Source: an uncultured Streptococcus sp. (GTDB lineage: Bacteria; Bacillota; Bacilli; Lactobacillales; Streptococcaceae). From it: DNA of 15,906 bases. The translations under genes and the position numbers were made by a program. Positions 1-6,850 of the stretch are shown here, in pieces (the stretch's first letter is position 1; the number at the start of each line of letters is the position of its first letter). The DNA lies in NCBI RefSeq assembly GCF_943912555.1, contig NZ_CALTUR010000031.1, positions 1 through 15,906 on the forward strand, given 5' to 3'. The notes beneath the pieces were generated by a model. The model did not search any database and was not told where the DNA came from. It saw nothing but the letters and a program-made list of their open reading frames with translations.

Positions 1-608
1 ATGGACATCCTGATAAAGAAAGTTACTGCCAAGCAATTTTTCAAACGATTGTAGAAAATATAGACTCAAAGAGACATGAACTTGAAATGATTAATCTTAA
101 TGAGAAAGAGTTTGATCCTGTTTTACGTTATGGTTATCGACAAAGGATGGAGGACGATCCGTTTATTCTACGCTCTCAAGAATTAATCCAGTGGGCAGAT
201 CATTTCATTTTTGTTTATCCTATTTGGTGGAGTAGTATGCCTAGTCTATTGAAGGGGTGGATTGATCGTGTTTTTACGCCAGGCATTGCATACTCTACAA
301 ATAATCGAGGAAGCTTTATTTTGAACTACTTGAGAGGTAGACAGTTCAAAAAGTTACTAAAAGGAAAAACAGCTAGTATCTATGCAACTTCTATGGCACC
401 AACTTGGTGGTACAAAGTATTTTCAGGTCCGATTAACATTCCAGACAGTTATGGAATATCAGTATTAAAGAATGCTGTACTGAATCACTGTGGCATAAAA
501 ACAAAGAGGGTTTCAATCTTGGGAGAGTTAGGACGTGAAGTAAATACAAGTTCAACAAGACAAAAATTTCTACAAAAAGTAGCAAAGGAAGTCAAGGCGT
601 TGGATTAA
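1..608 (+). CDS. NAD(P)H dehydrogenase (quinone), flavodoxin fold, 5'-truncated
   Basis: Partial gene. The reading frame is open from base 3 (GGA CAT CCT..., reading GHPDKESY) to the TAA at 606-608, so the start lies before the window; about 201 residues are visible. The GHPD motif is the FMN/FAD phosphate loop of the NQO1/MdaB-type flavodoxin-like quinone reductases. The block FVYPIWWSSMPSLLKGWIDR is the family's second hallmark (flavin ring contact and dimer face). Members are soluble cytoplasmic two-electron reductases of quinones or other electrophiles using NAD(P)H. No signal peptide or membrane segment is visible. The ATG at 87 is an internal methionine, not the start. The next gene's Shine-Dalgarno overlaps this stop codon, so the two are probably co-transcribed. 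The family call is firm; the natural substrate is unknown. Confidence 0.85.
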   Translation, partial: GHPDKESYCQAIFQTIVENIDSKRHELEMINLNEKEFDPVLRYGYRQRMEDDPFILRSQELIQWADHFIFVYPIWWSSMPSLLKGWIDRVFTPGIAYSTNNRGSFILNYLRGRQFKKLLKGKTASIYATSMAPTWWYKVFSGPINIPDSYGISVLKNAVLNHCGIKTKRVSILGELGREVNTSSTRQKFLQKVAKEVKALD

Positions 609-622
609 GGAGAAGAAAATAA

Positions 623-1111
623 ATGACGGTTATTATCAAATCAATGGAAACTTCTGAAGAGATAGAAGGTAAATCTCTTGTCCACTGGCAGACGTGGAGA
701 GAGGCTTATGATGACCTTTTACCTGCAGAATTTCAGGAGACGATGACATTAGAAAGGTGTCGATTCTTTAGTCAAAAATATCCAGAAAATACATTGATTG
801 CGATGGATGGTATGAAGGTAGTTGGTTTTATCAGTTATGGCAACTTTCGTGATGAGACTATTCAAGCTGGCGAAATTATTGCCTTATATGTTTTAAAAGA
901 CTATTATGGAAAAGGAATCGCACAAAAGTTAGTGAAAGCAGCTTTGACTGATCTTGACCATTTTTCTGAAATTTTCTTATGGGTATTGAAAGATAATAAG
1001 CGCGCCATTGCTTTCTATCAAAAAATGGGCTTTACTTTTGATGGCCAAGAAAAGATGCTTGAACTTGGAAAGCCTATAAAGGAAAAACGAATGGTATTTT
1101 ATTCTAAATAA
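623..1111 (+). CDS. GNAT-family N-acetyltransferase
   Basis: A 162-residue protein of typical single-domain GNAT length. The acetyl-CoA pyrophosphate loop is visible at residues 94-102 (YYGKGIAQK, the Q/R-x-x-G-x-G/A type). The C-terminal NKRAIAFYQKMGF block (125-137) supplies the conserved Asn and the Tyr usually proposed as general acid. The family moves the acetyl group from acetyl-CoA to a primary amine on a small molecule, peptide or protein; nothing here fixes the acceptor. A good ribosome binding site, AAGGAGA (607-613), overlaps the preceding stop codon and supports the ATG at 623 and co-expression with the quinone reductase. No terminator is evident before the Nudix gene 60-70 bases downstream. 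Confidence 0.85.
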   Translation: MTVIIKSMETSEEIEGKSLVHWQTWREAYDDLLPAEFQETMTLERCRFFSQKYPENTLIAMDGMKVVGFISYGNFRDETIQAGEIIALYVLKDYYGKGIAQKLVKAALTDLDHFSEIFLWVLKDNKRAIAFYQKMGFTFDGQEKMLELGKPIKEKRMVFYSK

Positions 1112-1183
1112 TTTTAAAAAGTAGAAGCTAGAATCTCTGGTACCAAGTCTGAAAATTTAATAAATTAGAAAGTGAGTCTATGT

Positions 1184-1651
1184 ATGTCCCGTTCCCAATT
1201 AACGATTTTAACAAATATTTGTCTGATTGAAGACCTCGAAACTCAGCGCGTGGTGATGCAGTATCGCTCTCCTGAAACCAATCGCTGGTCTGGTTATGCC
1301 TTTCCAGGAGGCCATGTAGAAAATGGCGAGGCTTTTGCGGAGTCTGTCATTCGTGAAATCTACGAAGAAACAGGATTGACTATCCAAAATCCTCAACTTG
1401 TCGGCATTAAAAATTGGCCTCTGGATACAGGTGGGCGCTATATTGTTGTTTGTTATAAGGCGACTGAGTTCTCTGGTACCCTTCGCTCTTCAGATGAAGG
1501 AGAAGTTTCTTGGGTGCAAAAAGACCAGATTCCAAACTTGGATCTGGCTTATGATATGCTACCTTTGATGGAGATGATGGAAGCTCCTGACAAATCTGAA
1601 TTTTTCTACCCTCGCCGTACAGAAGACGATTGGGAAAAGAAAATCTTCTAG
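1184..1651 (+). CDS. Nudix hydrolase (MutT-like)
   Basis: About 155 residues. The Nudix box runs from Gly43 to Leu65 and fits G-x5-E-x7-R-E-U-x-E-E-x-G-U, including the metal-binding RE..EE group (R57, E58, E61, E62). Nudix enzymes cleave a nucleoside diphosphate linked to another moiety, using Mg2+. Such genes are often labelled 8-oxo-dGTP diphosphatase, but the substrate cannot be read from sequence. I place the start at ATG 1184 (MSRSQLTILT) rather than the in-frame GTG at 1172, because the purine-rich GAAAGTGAG just upstream can act as its ribosome binding site. The gene converges on niaR: its TAG stop (1649-1651) overlaps niaR's stop in a CTAG palindrome, leaving no room for a terminator. 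Confidence 0.85.
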   Translation: MSRSQLTILTNICLIEDLETQRVVMQYRSPETNRWSGYAFPGGHVENGEAFAESVIREIYEETGLTIQNPQLVGIKNWPLDTGGRYIVVCYKATEFSGTLRSSDEGEVSWVQKDQIPNLDLAYDMLPLMEMMEAPDKSEFFYPRRTEDDWEKKIF

Positions 1652-2163
1652 TCTTTTACTAAATAACCTAGCTGATCCAAGGCCTCCTCGATATAGTGGA
1701 GGTCTTGTTGTGTTTCGGCTTCGACTAGGTGGTAATGGACACCATCTGTTAATTCAGATAAAGGTCTAAAATCAGAATGCTCGACTTGTTCTAGAAAATG
1801 TTGAACATCTCTGCGGCAAGACAGTTTAAGCAAGGTTTCAATTTCTCCATAAACGGGATGGTCAATCAAGGTATTTTGAACACGTCCTCCATTATCGACG
1901 ATAGCAAGGAGTTCTTGACCGATTTCTTCAACTTCATGTTTCACCTTGAAAAGTTTATGGACATAAGGATTGGTATCAATTTGCTTATAGACATAGCCAC
2001 GATTAGTGGATAGGATAGGAGCGCCATCGGCTCTCAAAATTGCAATGTCCTGCACAATGACCTGACGTGTAACATGAAAATGTTCAGCTAAACTTTGGCC
2101 ATTGAGGGCTTTAGGAGCTTCTTTCAAGAGTTGGAGCAGGGCTTGTTTGCGATCTTTTGTCAT
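1648..2163 (-). CDS. niaR: Niacin-responsive transcriptional repressor NiaR
   Basis: 171 residues: an N-terminal helix-turn-helix (about 21-45) followed by a 3H domain (about 75-165). Candidate metal ligands H76, E84, H143 and H145 keep the spacing I recall for the Ni-binding site of Thermotoga NiaR TM1602. HP-x-YG at 102-106 is a second 3H signature. NiaR binds nicotinic acid and represses niacin salvage and uptake genes. It lies 11 bases downstream of niaX on the same strand with the Shine-Dalgarno AAAAGGAAAA, so niaX-niaR is probably one operon and niaR is autoregulated through the niaX operator at 2713-2735. The 3' end overlaps the convergent Nudix gene by four bases. The call rests on domain architecture, context and operator together. 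Confidence 0.88.
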   Translation of the reverse strand: MTKDRKQALLQLLKEAPKALNGQSLAEHFHVTRQVIVQDIAILRADGAPILSTNRGYVYKQIDTNPYVHKLFKVKHEVEEIGQELLAIVDNGGRVQNTLIDHPVYGEIETLLKLSCRRDVQHFLEQVEHSDFRPLSELTDGVHYHLVEAETQQDLHYIEEALDQLGYLVKD

Positions 2164-2174
2164 AGCTTTTCCTT

Positions 2175-2702
2175 TTAACGGCGTTTTCGAAGCACTTTAT
2201 AGACAGCTAGCGCTAATGTATAGTCTACCATACTATGGATAATTGTACCAAATCCAACTAGCACAAATAGAACATAAAACATATTTTCTACATTGGTACC
2301 AGAAGTTGCGTAAAAAAGGACACAGGCTAATACTTCAGCAAGGGCATGGATAAGCGCTAAAACAAAGTTAAATATCCAAGAAGATTTTGGTTTATCAAGG
2401 GTTTCGGGGAATTTTTGTAGGTAAAGAGCCCCCAAAGTACCAAAAAAGATATGGGAAAAAGCCCGAAATACGATAACCATGGGATAGCCAGCCATCAAAA
2501 ATCCAAAACTAGAGGCTATGATGACAAAAATTGCCATCAAGGGCGACAAGAACATAGCGATAAAAATAGCGATGTGGCTTCCCAAAGTATAAGAAGCAGG
2601 TGGAATGACAATCTTGAAAGGCATAACAATTGGAATCAAAATTGCAATAGCCGTTAAGAGGGCAGTCATTGTCATAAATTGTGTCTTTTTCCGTGTGTTC
2701 AT
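2175..2702 (-). CDS. niaX: ECF transporter S component for niacin, NiaX
   Basis: A 175-residue, very hydrophobic protein with about six membrane segments, a basic N-terminus (MNTRKK) and a basic C-terminal tail (VLRKRR), as in S components of energy-coupling-factor transporters. S components bind one vitamin in the membrane and depend on a shared energising module (EcfA, EcfA', EcfT), which is not encoded in this window. Substrate assignment to niacin rests on three things: the gene is joined to niaR, it carries a NiaR operator over its promoter, and NiaX is the known NiaR-regulated niacin S component of streptococci and lactococci. Start ATG 2702 has AAAGGAGA close upstream. Without the NiaR context I could only have called it an S component. 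Confidence 0.85.
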   Translation of the reverse strand: MNTRKKTQFMTMTALLTAIAILIPIVMPFKIVIPPASYTLGSHIAIFIAMFLSPLMAIFVIIASSFGFLMAGYPMVIVFRAFSHIFFGTLGALYLQKFPETLDKPKSSWIFNFVLALIHALAEVLACVLFYATSGTNVENMFYVLFVLVGFGTIIHSMVDYTLALAVYKVLRKRR

Positions 2703-2712
2703 AAGAATCTCC

Positions 2713-2735
2713 TTTTAACTGTATATACACTAGTA
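2713..2735 (-). promoter_or_regulatory. NiaR operator upstream of niaX
   Basis: On the minus strand the site begins TACTAGTGTATATACAGTTA and is built around the palindrome GTATATAC. It agrees at every position with the degenerate pneumococcal NiaR operator as I remember it (TACWRGTG..., from work on niaX, nadC and pnuC). It lies directly upstream of, and slightly overlaps, the niaX Shine-Dalgarno, and covers the 3' part of the likely -10 box. Bound NiaR would therefore block RNA polymerase. Confidence 0.82.
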
Positions 2736-2766
2736 TAGTACTATAAACAAGACAATAAAGCAAGGA
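2732..2766 (-). promoter_or_regulatory. Probable niaX promoter
   Basis: Minus strand: the best -10 is TATACT (2737-2732), five of six to consensus, sharing four bases with the NiaR operator. An alternative register is TTGCTT, a 17-base spacer and TACTAT. The -35 is weak in either register, so the exact start site is uncertain. The overlap with the operator is the useful point. Confidence 0.5.
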
Positions 2767-2799
2767 TTTACTTGGGTTTATAGGTCATTTTTAAGTTAA

Positions 2800-2912
2800 T
2801 AATCTTCGAAAATCTCTTCAAACAATGTCAGCTTCCATTTGCAACCTCAAAACCGTGTTTTGAGCAACCTGCAGCTAGCTTACTAGTTTACTCTTTGATT
2901 TTCGTTGAGTAT
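2800..2912. repeat. BOX element (boxA-boxC type, no clear boxB)
   Basis: An intergenic repeat of about 113 bases. I recognise the boxA start (CTTCGAAAATCTCTTCAAAC), a middle with the perfect hairpin CTCAAAAC-CGT-GTTTTGAG (2846-2864), and the boxC end reading ...GCTAGCTTACTAGTTTACTC and finishing TTTTCGTTGAGTAT. The two ends are partly inverted copies (TTCGAAAAT / ATTTTCGTTGAGTAT). BOX elements are dispersed repeats of S. pneumoniae and close relatives. This copy lacks a recognisable boxB. It fills most of the 290-base gap between niaX and the coenzyme A operon. No gene is seen in that gap. Confidence 0.85.
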
Positions 2913-2956
2913 AAATATTGGTAAAGATTTCACTAAAAAGAAACTACTTCAAACAA

Positions 2957-2988
2957 AATCTCCACCTTCAGGTTTGAAAGTGGAGATT
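2957..2988 (-). terminator. Intrinsic terminator of the coaB-coaC-panT operon (possibly bidirectional)
   Basis: Perfect 9-base stem AATCTCCAC (2957-2965) / GTGGAGATT (2980-2988), extended inward by three pairs after one mismatch. On the minus strand it ends in TTTTGTTTG and sits just after the panT stop at 2993. On the plus strand it is followed by GTTTTTATTT, so it could also stop transcripts arriving from the BOX side. Confidence 0.75.
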
Positions 2989-2992
2989 GTTT

Positions 2993-3556
2993 TTATTTCT
3001 TCAAAGTTTGTAGTCTTGGAACAATGGCTAGGGTTAGAACTGCGGAAATGACTAATTCGGCAATCGAATTTGTTGAGATAACAGTTGCTAGGAGTTTTTG
3101 GATATTACCATCAAAAACATTTCCAAAAAGGTAGAAAATTCCACCAAGTACAAAGACTGTGTTGGTAAGTGAACCAAGGGCACCAGCTAGAATCAGACCA
3201 GTTTTATTTTTCATCAGTTTATAGACCAGATAAGGAGTTAAACCAATCAAAATACGTGGGACGATGGCAATGATAGCTGAGTAGATGTTTCCATTTGGTA
3301 CAAATGGTGAGAAGAGGTAGCTTGTCGGTAGAATTGTAATAGTGTTAACGGTCAAGCTAAGAAGTCCCATCAAAAATCCAAGTGTAACCCCAACGCGTGG
3401 ACCGTAAATAATGCTGGCAATAATGACAGGAATATGAACAATGGTCGGTTTGATTGGGAATGGAAAAAGGTTAAAGATAAGTGAGCTCAGAAAGTGTATC
3501 ACGAGCATGGTAGCAAAAAAGATAGCAATAGGTGCAATATTAGAGCGTTTTTTCAT
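2993..3556 (-). CDS. ECF transporter S component, probably for pantothenate (PanT-like)
   Basis: 187 residues, hydrophobic throughout, with about five or six membrane segments. A basic N-terminus (MKKRSN) and C-terminus (LQTLKK) are typical of an ECF S component. The start (ATG 3556) overlaps the end of coaC by 17 bases and has AAAGGAAA eight bases upstream, so translation is likely coupled. Linkage to coaB and coaC, which turn phosphopantothenate into 4'-phosphopantetheine, suggests that it binds pantothenate or a related coenzyme A precursor; coaBC-linked S components have been predicted to be PanT. This is context-based inference; the sequence alone shows only the class. Like NiaX it needs an ECF module encoded elsewhere. 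Confidence 0.7.
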   Translation of the reverse strand: MKKRSNIAPIAIFFATMLVIHFLSSLIFNLFPFPIKPTIVHIPVIIASIIYGPRVGVTLGFLMGLLSLTVNTITILPTSYLFSPFVPNGNIYSAIIAIVPRILIGLTPYLVYKLMKNKTGLILAGALGSLTNTVFVLGGIFYLFGNVFDGNIQKLLATVISTNSIAELVISAVLTLAIVPRLQTLKK

Positions 3557-4091
3557 CGAGAGTTTCCTTTATTCTTTCTAAAATAATTGTGAGGTCAGCT
3601 AAGGCTCCTCGTCCGTGGTCTCCACAAGCTAGTAGGGATTCCTTAGGAGCGATCAGCTGATAGCCGTAGTTTTCTAATGCTTTCAGATTAGCCTGAGTTG
3701 CTGGATGGTCATACATTTTTGTATTCATAGCAGGTGCGATGAGTTTAGGAATATGACTGGGCAATGCTAGAGCCATACAAGTTACCATGTTGTCCGCAAA
3801 GCCGTGGGCTAGTTTTGCAATAGTGTTAGCTGTTGCAGGGGCCACGATAAATAAATCTGCTTTTTTTCCAAGTTCGATATGATTGACTTGATCAGGATAG
3901 GGTTCCTTCATGACATCCAAGTGGACAGGATTCTGTGAGAGTACCTGTAGTGTCAATGGTTGAATAAACTCTGTAGCAGCATGAGTCATTAAGACAGTGA
4001 CTTGATAACCTTGTTTTTTTAGAGAACTAACTAAATCTGCTGACTTGTAAGAGGCGATTGAGCCCGTTACAGCCAAGAGAATATGTGCCAT
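3540..4091 (-). CDS. coaC: Phosphopantothenoylcysteine decarboxylase CoaC
   Basis: A 183-residue flavoprotein of the HFCD family that decarboxylates 4'-phosphopantothenoylcysteine to 4'-phosphopantetheine. Visible elements: the N-terminal FMN-binding strand and GSIA loop (10-13); the active-site His in NHIELGKKAD (H71); the substrate-recognition block PAMNTKMYDHP (120-130); and the lid with catalytic Cys, ACGDHGRG (155-162). All key residues are present. In many bacteria CoaC and CoaB are fused (Dfp); here, as usual in streptococci, they are separate genes, with coaB first, an 11-base gap and the Shine-Dalgarno AAAGGAAA. Confidence 0.93.
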   Translation of the reverse strand: MAHILLAVTGSIASYKSADLVSSLKKQGYQVTVLMTHAATEFIQPLTLQVLSQNPVHLDVMKEPYPDQVNHIELGKKADLFIVAPATANTIAKLAHGFADNMVTCMALALPSHIPKLIAPAMNTKMYDHPATQANLKALENYGYQLIAPKESLLACGDHGRGALADLTIILERIKETLDEKTL

Positions 4092-4102
4092 AGTTTTCCT
4101 TT

Positions 4103-4792
4103 CTATGAATGATAGGCTTGAATTTTTTCAAGGAGGAGTTTTGCAATTTCTTCTTTAGTTTGTACTGTTTGAAGCTGATCTTTTTCAACAAAGATTGCAC
4201 GATGCTGGTTCGCTGAGATTTGAGTGAGGTCATTTGCGATAATCAAGTCTGCTTGGTTCTTGATAAGACTTTTTCTAGCAATGTCAACCAGATGATCTTC
4301 GGTAACATCAACCAGCAGTTTGAAACCAATCAGATGAATAGCAGGATTCCATTCCTTGACTAGAGAGATGATTTTGGGTGTTTTTTTCAGAAACAAAACC
4401 TGAACCTCGTCAGTTGAAGAAATCTTAGTCTGATGATTCTGCTTGCTTAAAAATTCCTCTAGATTGGAGCTAGCTTGGACTTCCTCAAGCCCTGTCATAT
4501 AAACAGGAGTGTAGTCAGATACCGCCATCGAGTGAATCAAGACCTGATAATCCTGAACACGTTCTTGCATTTCCTGTAAAAGGTCCTTGGTATTGTTAAT
4601 TTCTCGAATACTTAGGTTAGGATGGGCTTCTGGTTTCACAGCTCGTTTTGTTGTTATCAAACAAACTTCATGCCCTGCAGCAAGCAAGGTTTCTGTGATG
4701 ATTTTCCCCAAGCGACCTGTAGAATGGTTAGTGATAGAGCGGACGCTATCGATAGCTTCACTGGTGCCGCCCGATGTAACTAAAATTTTCAT
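4103..4792 (-). CDS. coaB: Phosphopantothenate-cysteine ligase CoaB (monofunctional)
   Basis: 229 residues from ATG 4792. It joins phosphopantothenate and cysteine, the step before CoaC. The start MKILVTSGGTSEAID is the nucleotide-binding strand and loop of the CoaB fold. The NHSTGRLG segment (22-29), AVSDYTP (90-96), and the C-terminal GFKL and ANDL motifs match the CoaB half of Dfp proteins. An in-frame GTG lies at 4807, but the ATG gives the family's normal N-terminus. Neither start has a Shine-Dalgarno. A good promoter ends just upstream, so the mRNA may begin at the ATG itself. This is the first gene of the coaB-coaC-S component operon and is divergent from fhs. Confidence 0.92.
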   Translation of the reverse strand: MKILVTSGGTSEAIDSVRSITNHSTGRLGKIITETLLAAGHEVCLITTKRAVKPEAHPNLSIREINNTKDLLQEMQERVQDYQVLIHSMAVSDYTPVYMTGLEEVQASSNLEEFLSKQNHQTKISSTDEVQVLFLKKTPKIISLVKEWNPAIHLIGFKLLVDVTEDHLVDIARKSLIKNQADLIIANDLTQISANQHRAIFVEKDQLQTVQTKEEIAKLLLEKIQAYHS

Positions 4793-4798
4793 AGCACT

Positions 4799-4827
4799 AT
4801 TGTACACAAAAATAAACGGTAAGTAAA
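4799..4827 (-). promoter_or_regulatory. coaB promoter, predicted to give a leaderless mRNA
   Basis: Minus strand: -35 TTTACT (4827-4822), a 17-base spacer, -10 TACAAT (4804-4799), then only six bases (AGTGCT) before the ATG at 4792. A start site seven bases after the -10 would be the A of the ATG. Confidence 0.6.
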
Positions 4828-4861
4828 ATGAAAGCGATAAAATTTTGGTAAAAGGAAAGAA

Positions 4862-4878
4862 TATAGTTTCAAACTATA
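4862..4878. repeat. Perfect palindrome, candidate operator between coaB and fhs
   Basis: TATAGTTTCAAACTATA has eight-base arms around a single central C. It lies about 35 bases upstream of the coaB -35 box and about 100 bases upstream of the fhs -10 box. This is the size and symmetry expected of a dimeric repressor site. I cannot name the regulator. Confidence 0.45.
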
Positions 4879-4975
4879 AAGCCATATAAAAATTAAGAAA
4901 GGACTCTAAAAATCTTAAAAACAGGGATATTTACGAACGTTTAGAGAGTTTAAGGATGTTAAAAATCTTGTTTTG

Positions 4976-4984
4976 TGTTATAAT
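4976..4984 (+). promoter_or_regulatory. fhs promoter, extended -10
   Basis: TGTTATAAT is a perfect extended -10 (TGnTATAAT) at 4976-4984, with no good -35. Transcription would start near 4991, giving a short leader of about 27 bases that contains the fhs Shine-Dalgarno AGAGGAG (5005-5011). Confidence 0.72.
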
Positions 4985-5017
4985 GAATTATCACATTAGA
5001 GGTTAGAGGAGTTTTGA

Positions 5018-6688
5018 ATGAAAACAGATATTGAAATCGCACAGAGTATTGAGTTGAAACCAATCGTTGATGTTGTAGAAAAACTGGGTATTTCTTACGA
5101 CGATTTGGAGTTGTACGGAAAGTACAAGGCTAAGCTCAGCTTTGATAAAATTCGTGCAGTTGAGAGCAATCCAGTTGGAAAATTGATTCTGGTTACTGCC
5201 ATCAACCCAACACCTGCAGGTGAAGGGAAATCAACTATTACTATTGGTCTTGCGGATGCCTTGAACAAGATTGGCAAGAAAACTATGATTGCTATTCGCG
5301 AACCGTCCCTTGGTCCAGTAATGGGTATCAAGGGTGGTGCTGCTGGTGGTGGTTATGCTCAAGTTCTACCAATGGAAGATATCAATCTCCACTTTACTGG
5401 AGACATGCATGCCATTACAACTGCCAACAATGCGCTTTCTGCCTTGATTGACAACCACTTGCACCAAGGGAATGAGCTGGGAATTGACCAACGTCGTATC
5501 CTCTGGAAACGTGTTGTGGACTTGAATGACCGTGCTCTTCGCCATGTGACCGTTGGACTTGGTGGTCCTCTAAATGGTATTCCACGTGAGGATGGCTTTG
5601 ATATTACAGTTGCTTCCGAAATCATGGCAATTCTTTGCTTGGCAACAGACATCGAGGACTTGAAACGCCGTCTGGCTAATATCGTTATCAGTTATCGCTA
5701 TGACCGTACACCTGTTTCTGTAGGTGATTTACAGGTTGAGGGTGCTTTAGCATTGATTTTGAAGGATGCTATTAAGCCAAACTTGGTTCAAACAATTTAC
5801 GGAACACCTGCCTTTGTACACGGTGGTCCATTTGCCAATATTGCTCACGGATGTAACTCTGTCTTAGCAACTACAACAGCCCTTCACTTGGCTGATTACA
5901 CAGTTACTGAAGCTGGTTTTGGTGCAGATCTTGGTGCCGAGAAATTCCTTGATATCAAGACGCCAAACTTGCCAACATCTCCAGATGCAGTTGTCATTGT
6001 TGCAACCCTTCGTGCCCTTAAGATGAATGGCGGTGTGGCTAAAGACGCTTTGACAGAAGAAAATGTAGAAGCTGTTCGTGCCGGTTTTGCCAATTTAAAA
6101 CGCCACGTTGAAAATATCCGTAAGTTCGGTATTCCAGCAGTCGTAGCTATTAATGAATTTGTCTCTGATACTGAAGCAGAAATCGCAGCCTTGAAAGAAC
6201 TTTGTGCTTCAATTGATGTGCCAGTTGAATTGGCTAGTGTCTGGGCTGATGGTGCAGAAGGTGGAGTAGTACTTGCCGAAACTCTTGTCAAGACTATCGC
6301 TGAAAATCCATCTAACTATAGACGTTTGTATGACAATGACCTTTCTGTCCAAGAAAAGATTGAAAAGATTGTTACTGAAATCTACCGTGGTAGCAAAGTG
6401 AACTTTGAGAAGAAAGCTCAAACACAAATCGCTCAAATTGTTCAAAACGGTTGGGACAAATTGCCAATCTGTATGGCAAAAACTCAATATAGTTTCTCAG
6501 ACAATCCGAATGCACTTGGAGCACCTGAAAACTTTGAAATTACCATTCGTGAATTGGTACCCAAATTAGGTGCAGGCTTCATCGTTGCCTTAACTGGTGA
6601 TGTCATGACCATGCCAGGCCTTCCAAAACGACCAGCTGCTCTCAACATGGATGTTGAAAGCGATGGAACAGTATTAGGTTTGTTCTAG
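5018..6688 (+). CDS. fhs: Formate-tetrahydrofolate ligase
   Basis: 556 residues, the normal full length. The enzyme makes 10-formyl-tetrahydrofolate from formate, tetrahydrofolate and ATP, feeding purine synthesis and initiator-tRNA formylation. The ATP loop TPAGEGKS is at 65-72, and the family signature [11 protein letters not shown] is at 103-113, followed by the conserved [14 protein letters not shown] segment. The C-terminus has the usual [13 protein letters not shown] motif. Start ATG 5018 has a strong Shine-Dalgarno six bases upstream. It is transcribed alone: its own extended -10 promoter is upstream and a strong terminator follows. It is divergent from the coaB operon. Confidence 0.97.
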   Translation: MKTDIEIAQSIELKPIVDVVEKLGISYDDLELYGKYKAKLSFDKIRAVESNPVGKLILVTAINPTPAGEGKSTITIGLADALNKIGKKTMIAIREPSLGPVMGIKGGAAGGGYAQVLPMEDINLHFTGDMHAITTANNALSALIDNHLHQGNELGIDQRRILWKRVVDLNDRALRHVTVGLGGPLNGIPREDGFDITVASEIMAILCLATDIEDLKRRLANIVISYRYDRTPVSVGDLQVEGALALILKDAIKPNLVQTIYGTPAFVHGGPFANIAHGCNSVLATTTALHLADYTVTEAGFGADLGAEKFLDIKTPNLPTSPDAVVIVATLRALKMNGGVAKDALTEENVEAVRAGFANLKRHVENIRKFGIPAVVAINEFVSDTEAEIAALKELCASIDVPVELASVWADGAEGGVVLAETLVKTIAENPSNYRRLYDNDLSVQEKIEKIVTEIYRGSKVNFEKKAQTQIAQIVQNGWDKLPICMAKTQYSFSDNPNALGAPENFEITIRELVPKLGAGFIVALTGDVMTMPGLPKRPAALNMDVESDGTVLGLF

Positions 6689-6706
6689 TATATTGCAATT
6701 GACTTT

Positions 6707-6743
6707 AATGAGTTTGGAAATTGTAATCCAAGCTCATTTTTTT
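6707..6743 (+). terminator. Intrinsic terminator of fhs
   Basis: A 12-pair stem, AATGAGTTTGGA (6707-6718) against TCCAAGCTCATT (6727-6738), with one G-T wobble. The loop is eight bases, and the 3' arm runs into TTTTTTT (6737-6743). It lies 19 bases after the fhs stop. Confidence 0.9.
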
Positions 6744-6808
6744 ATCTAGATATAAGGAGTTGCCTTCTACACGCAACCAGTCTAGGTAAAGATATTTTCC
6801 CTGAATTC

Positions 6809-6817
6809 TGATATAAT
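6809..6817 (+). promoter_or_regulatory. pcrA promoter, extended -10
   Basis: TGATATAAT (6809-6817) is a perfect extended -10 with no clear -35 at the right spacing. The predicted start near 6824 gives a leader of about 27 bases with AAGGA (6839-6843) in front of the pcrA ATG. Confidence 0.7.
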
Positions 6818-6850
6818 AGAAATATTGACTTCAAGAGTAAGGAAGAGAAG

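Noticed and set aside
1..54. ATG at the first base as a gene start
   Set aside because: That frame stops at 52-54 (TAG). The frame starting at base 3 continues the quinone reductase with GHPD, so the ATG is a coincidence.
2703..2820. A riboswitch in front of niaX
   Set aside because: There is too little leader between the promoter and the ATG, and the NiaR operator already explains the regulation.
5896..6291. A 131-residue open frame antisense to fhs
   Set aside because: A shadow of a highly conserved, intact gene; its low-complexity Ser/Ala/Thr composition is what reverse-complemented fhs codons give.
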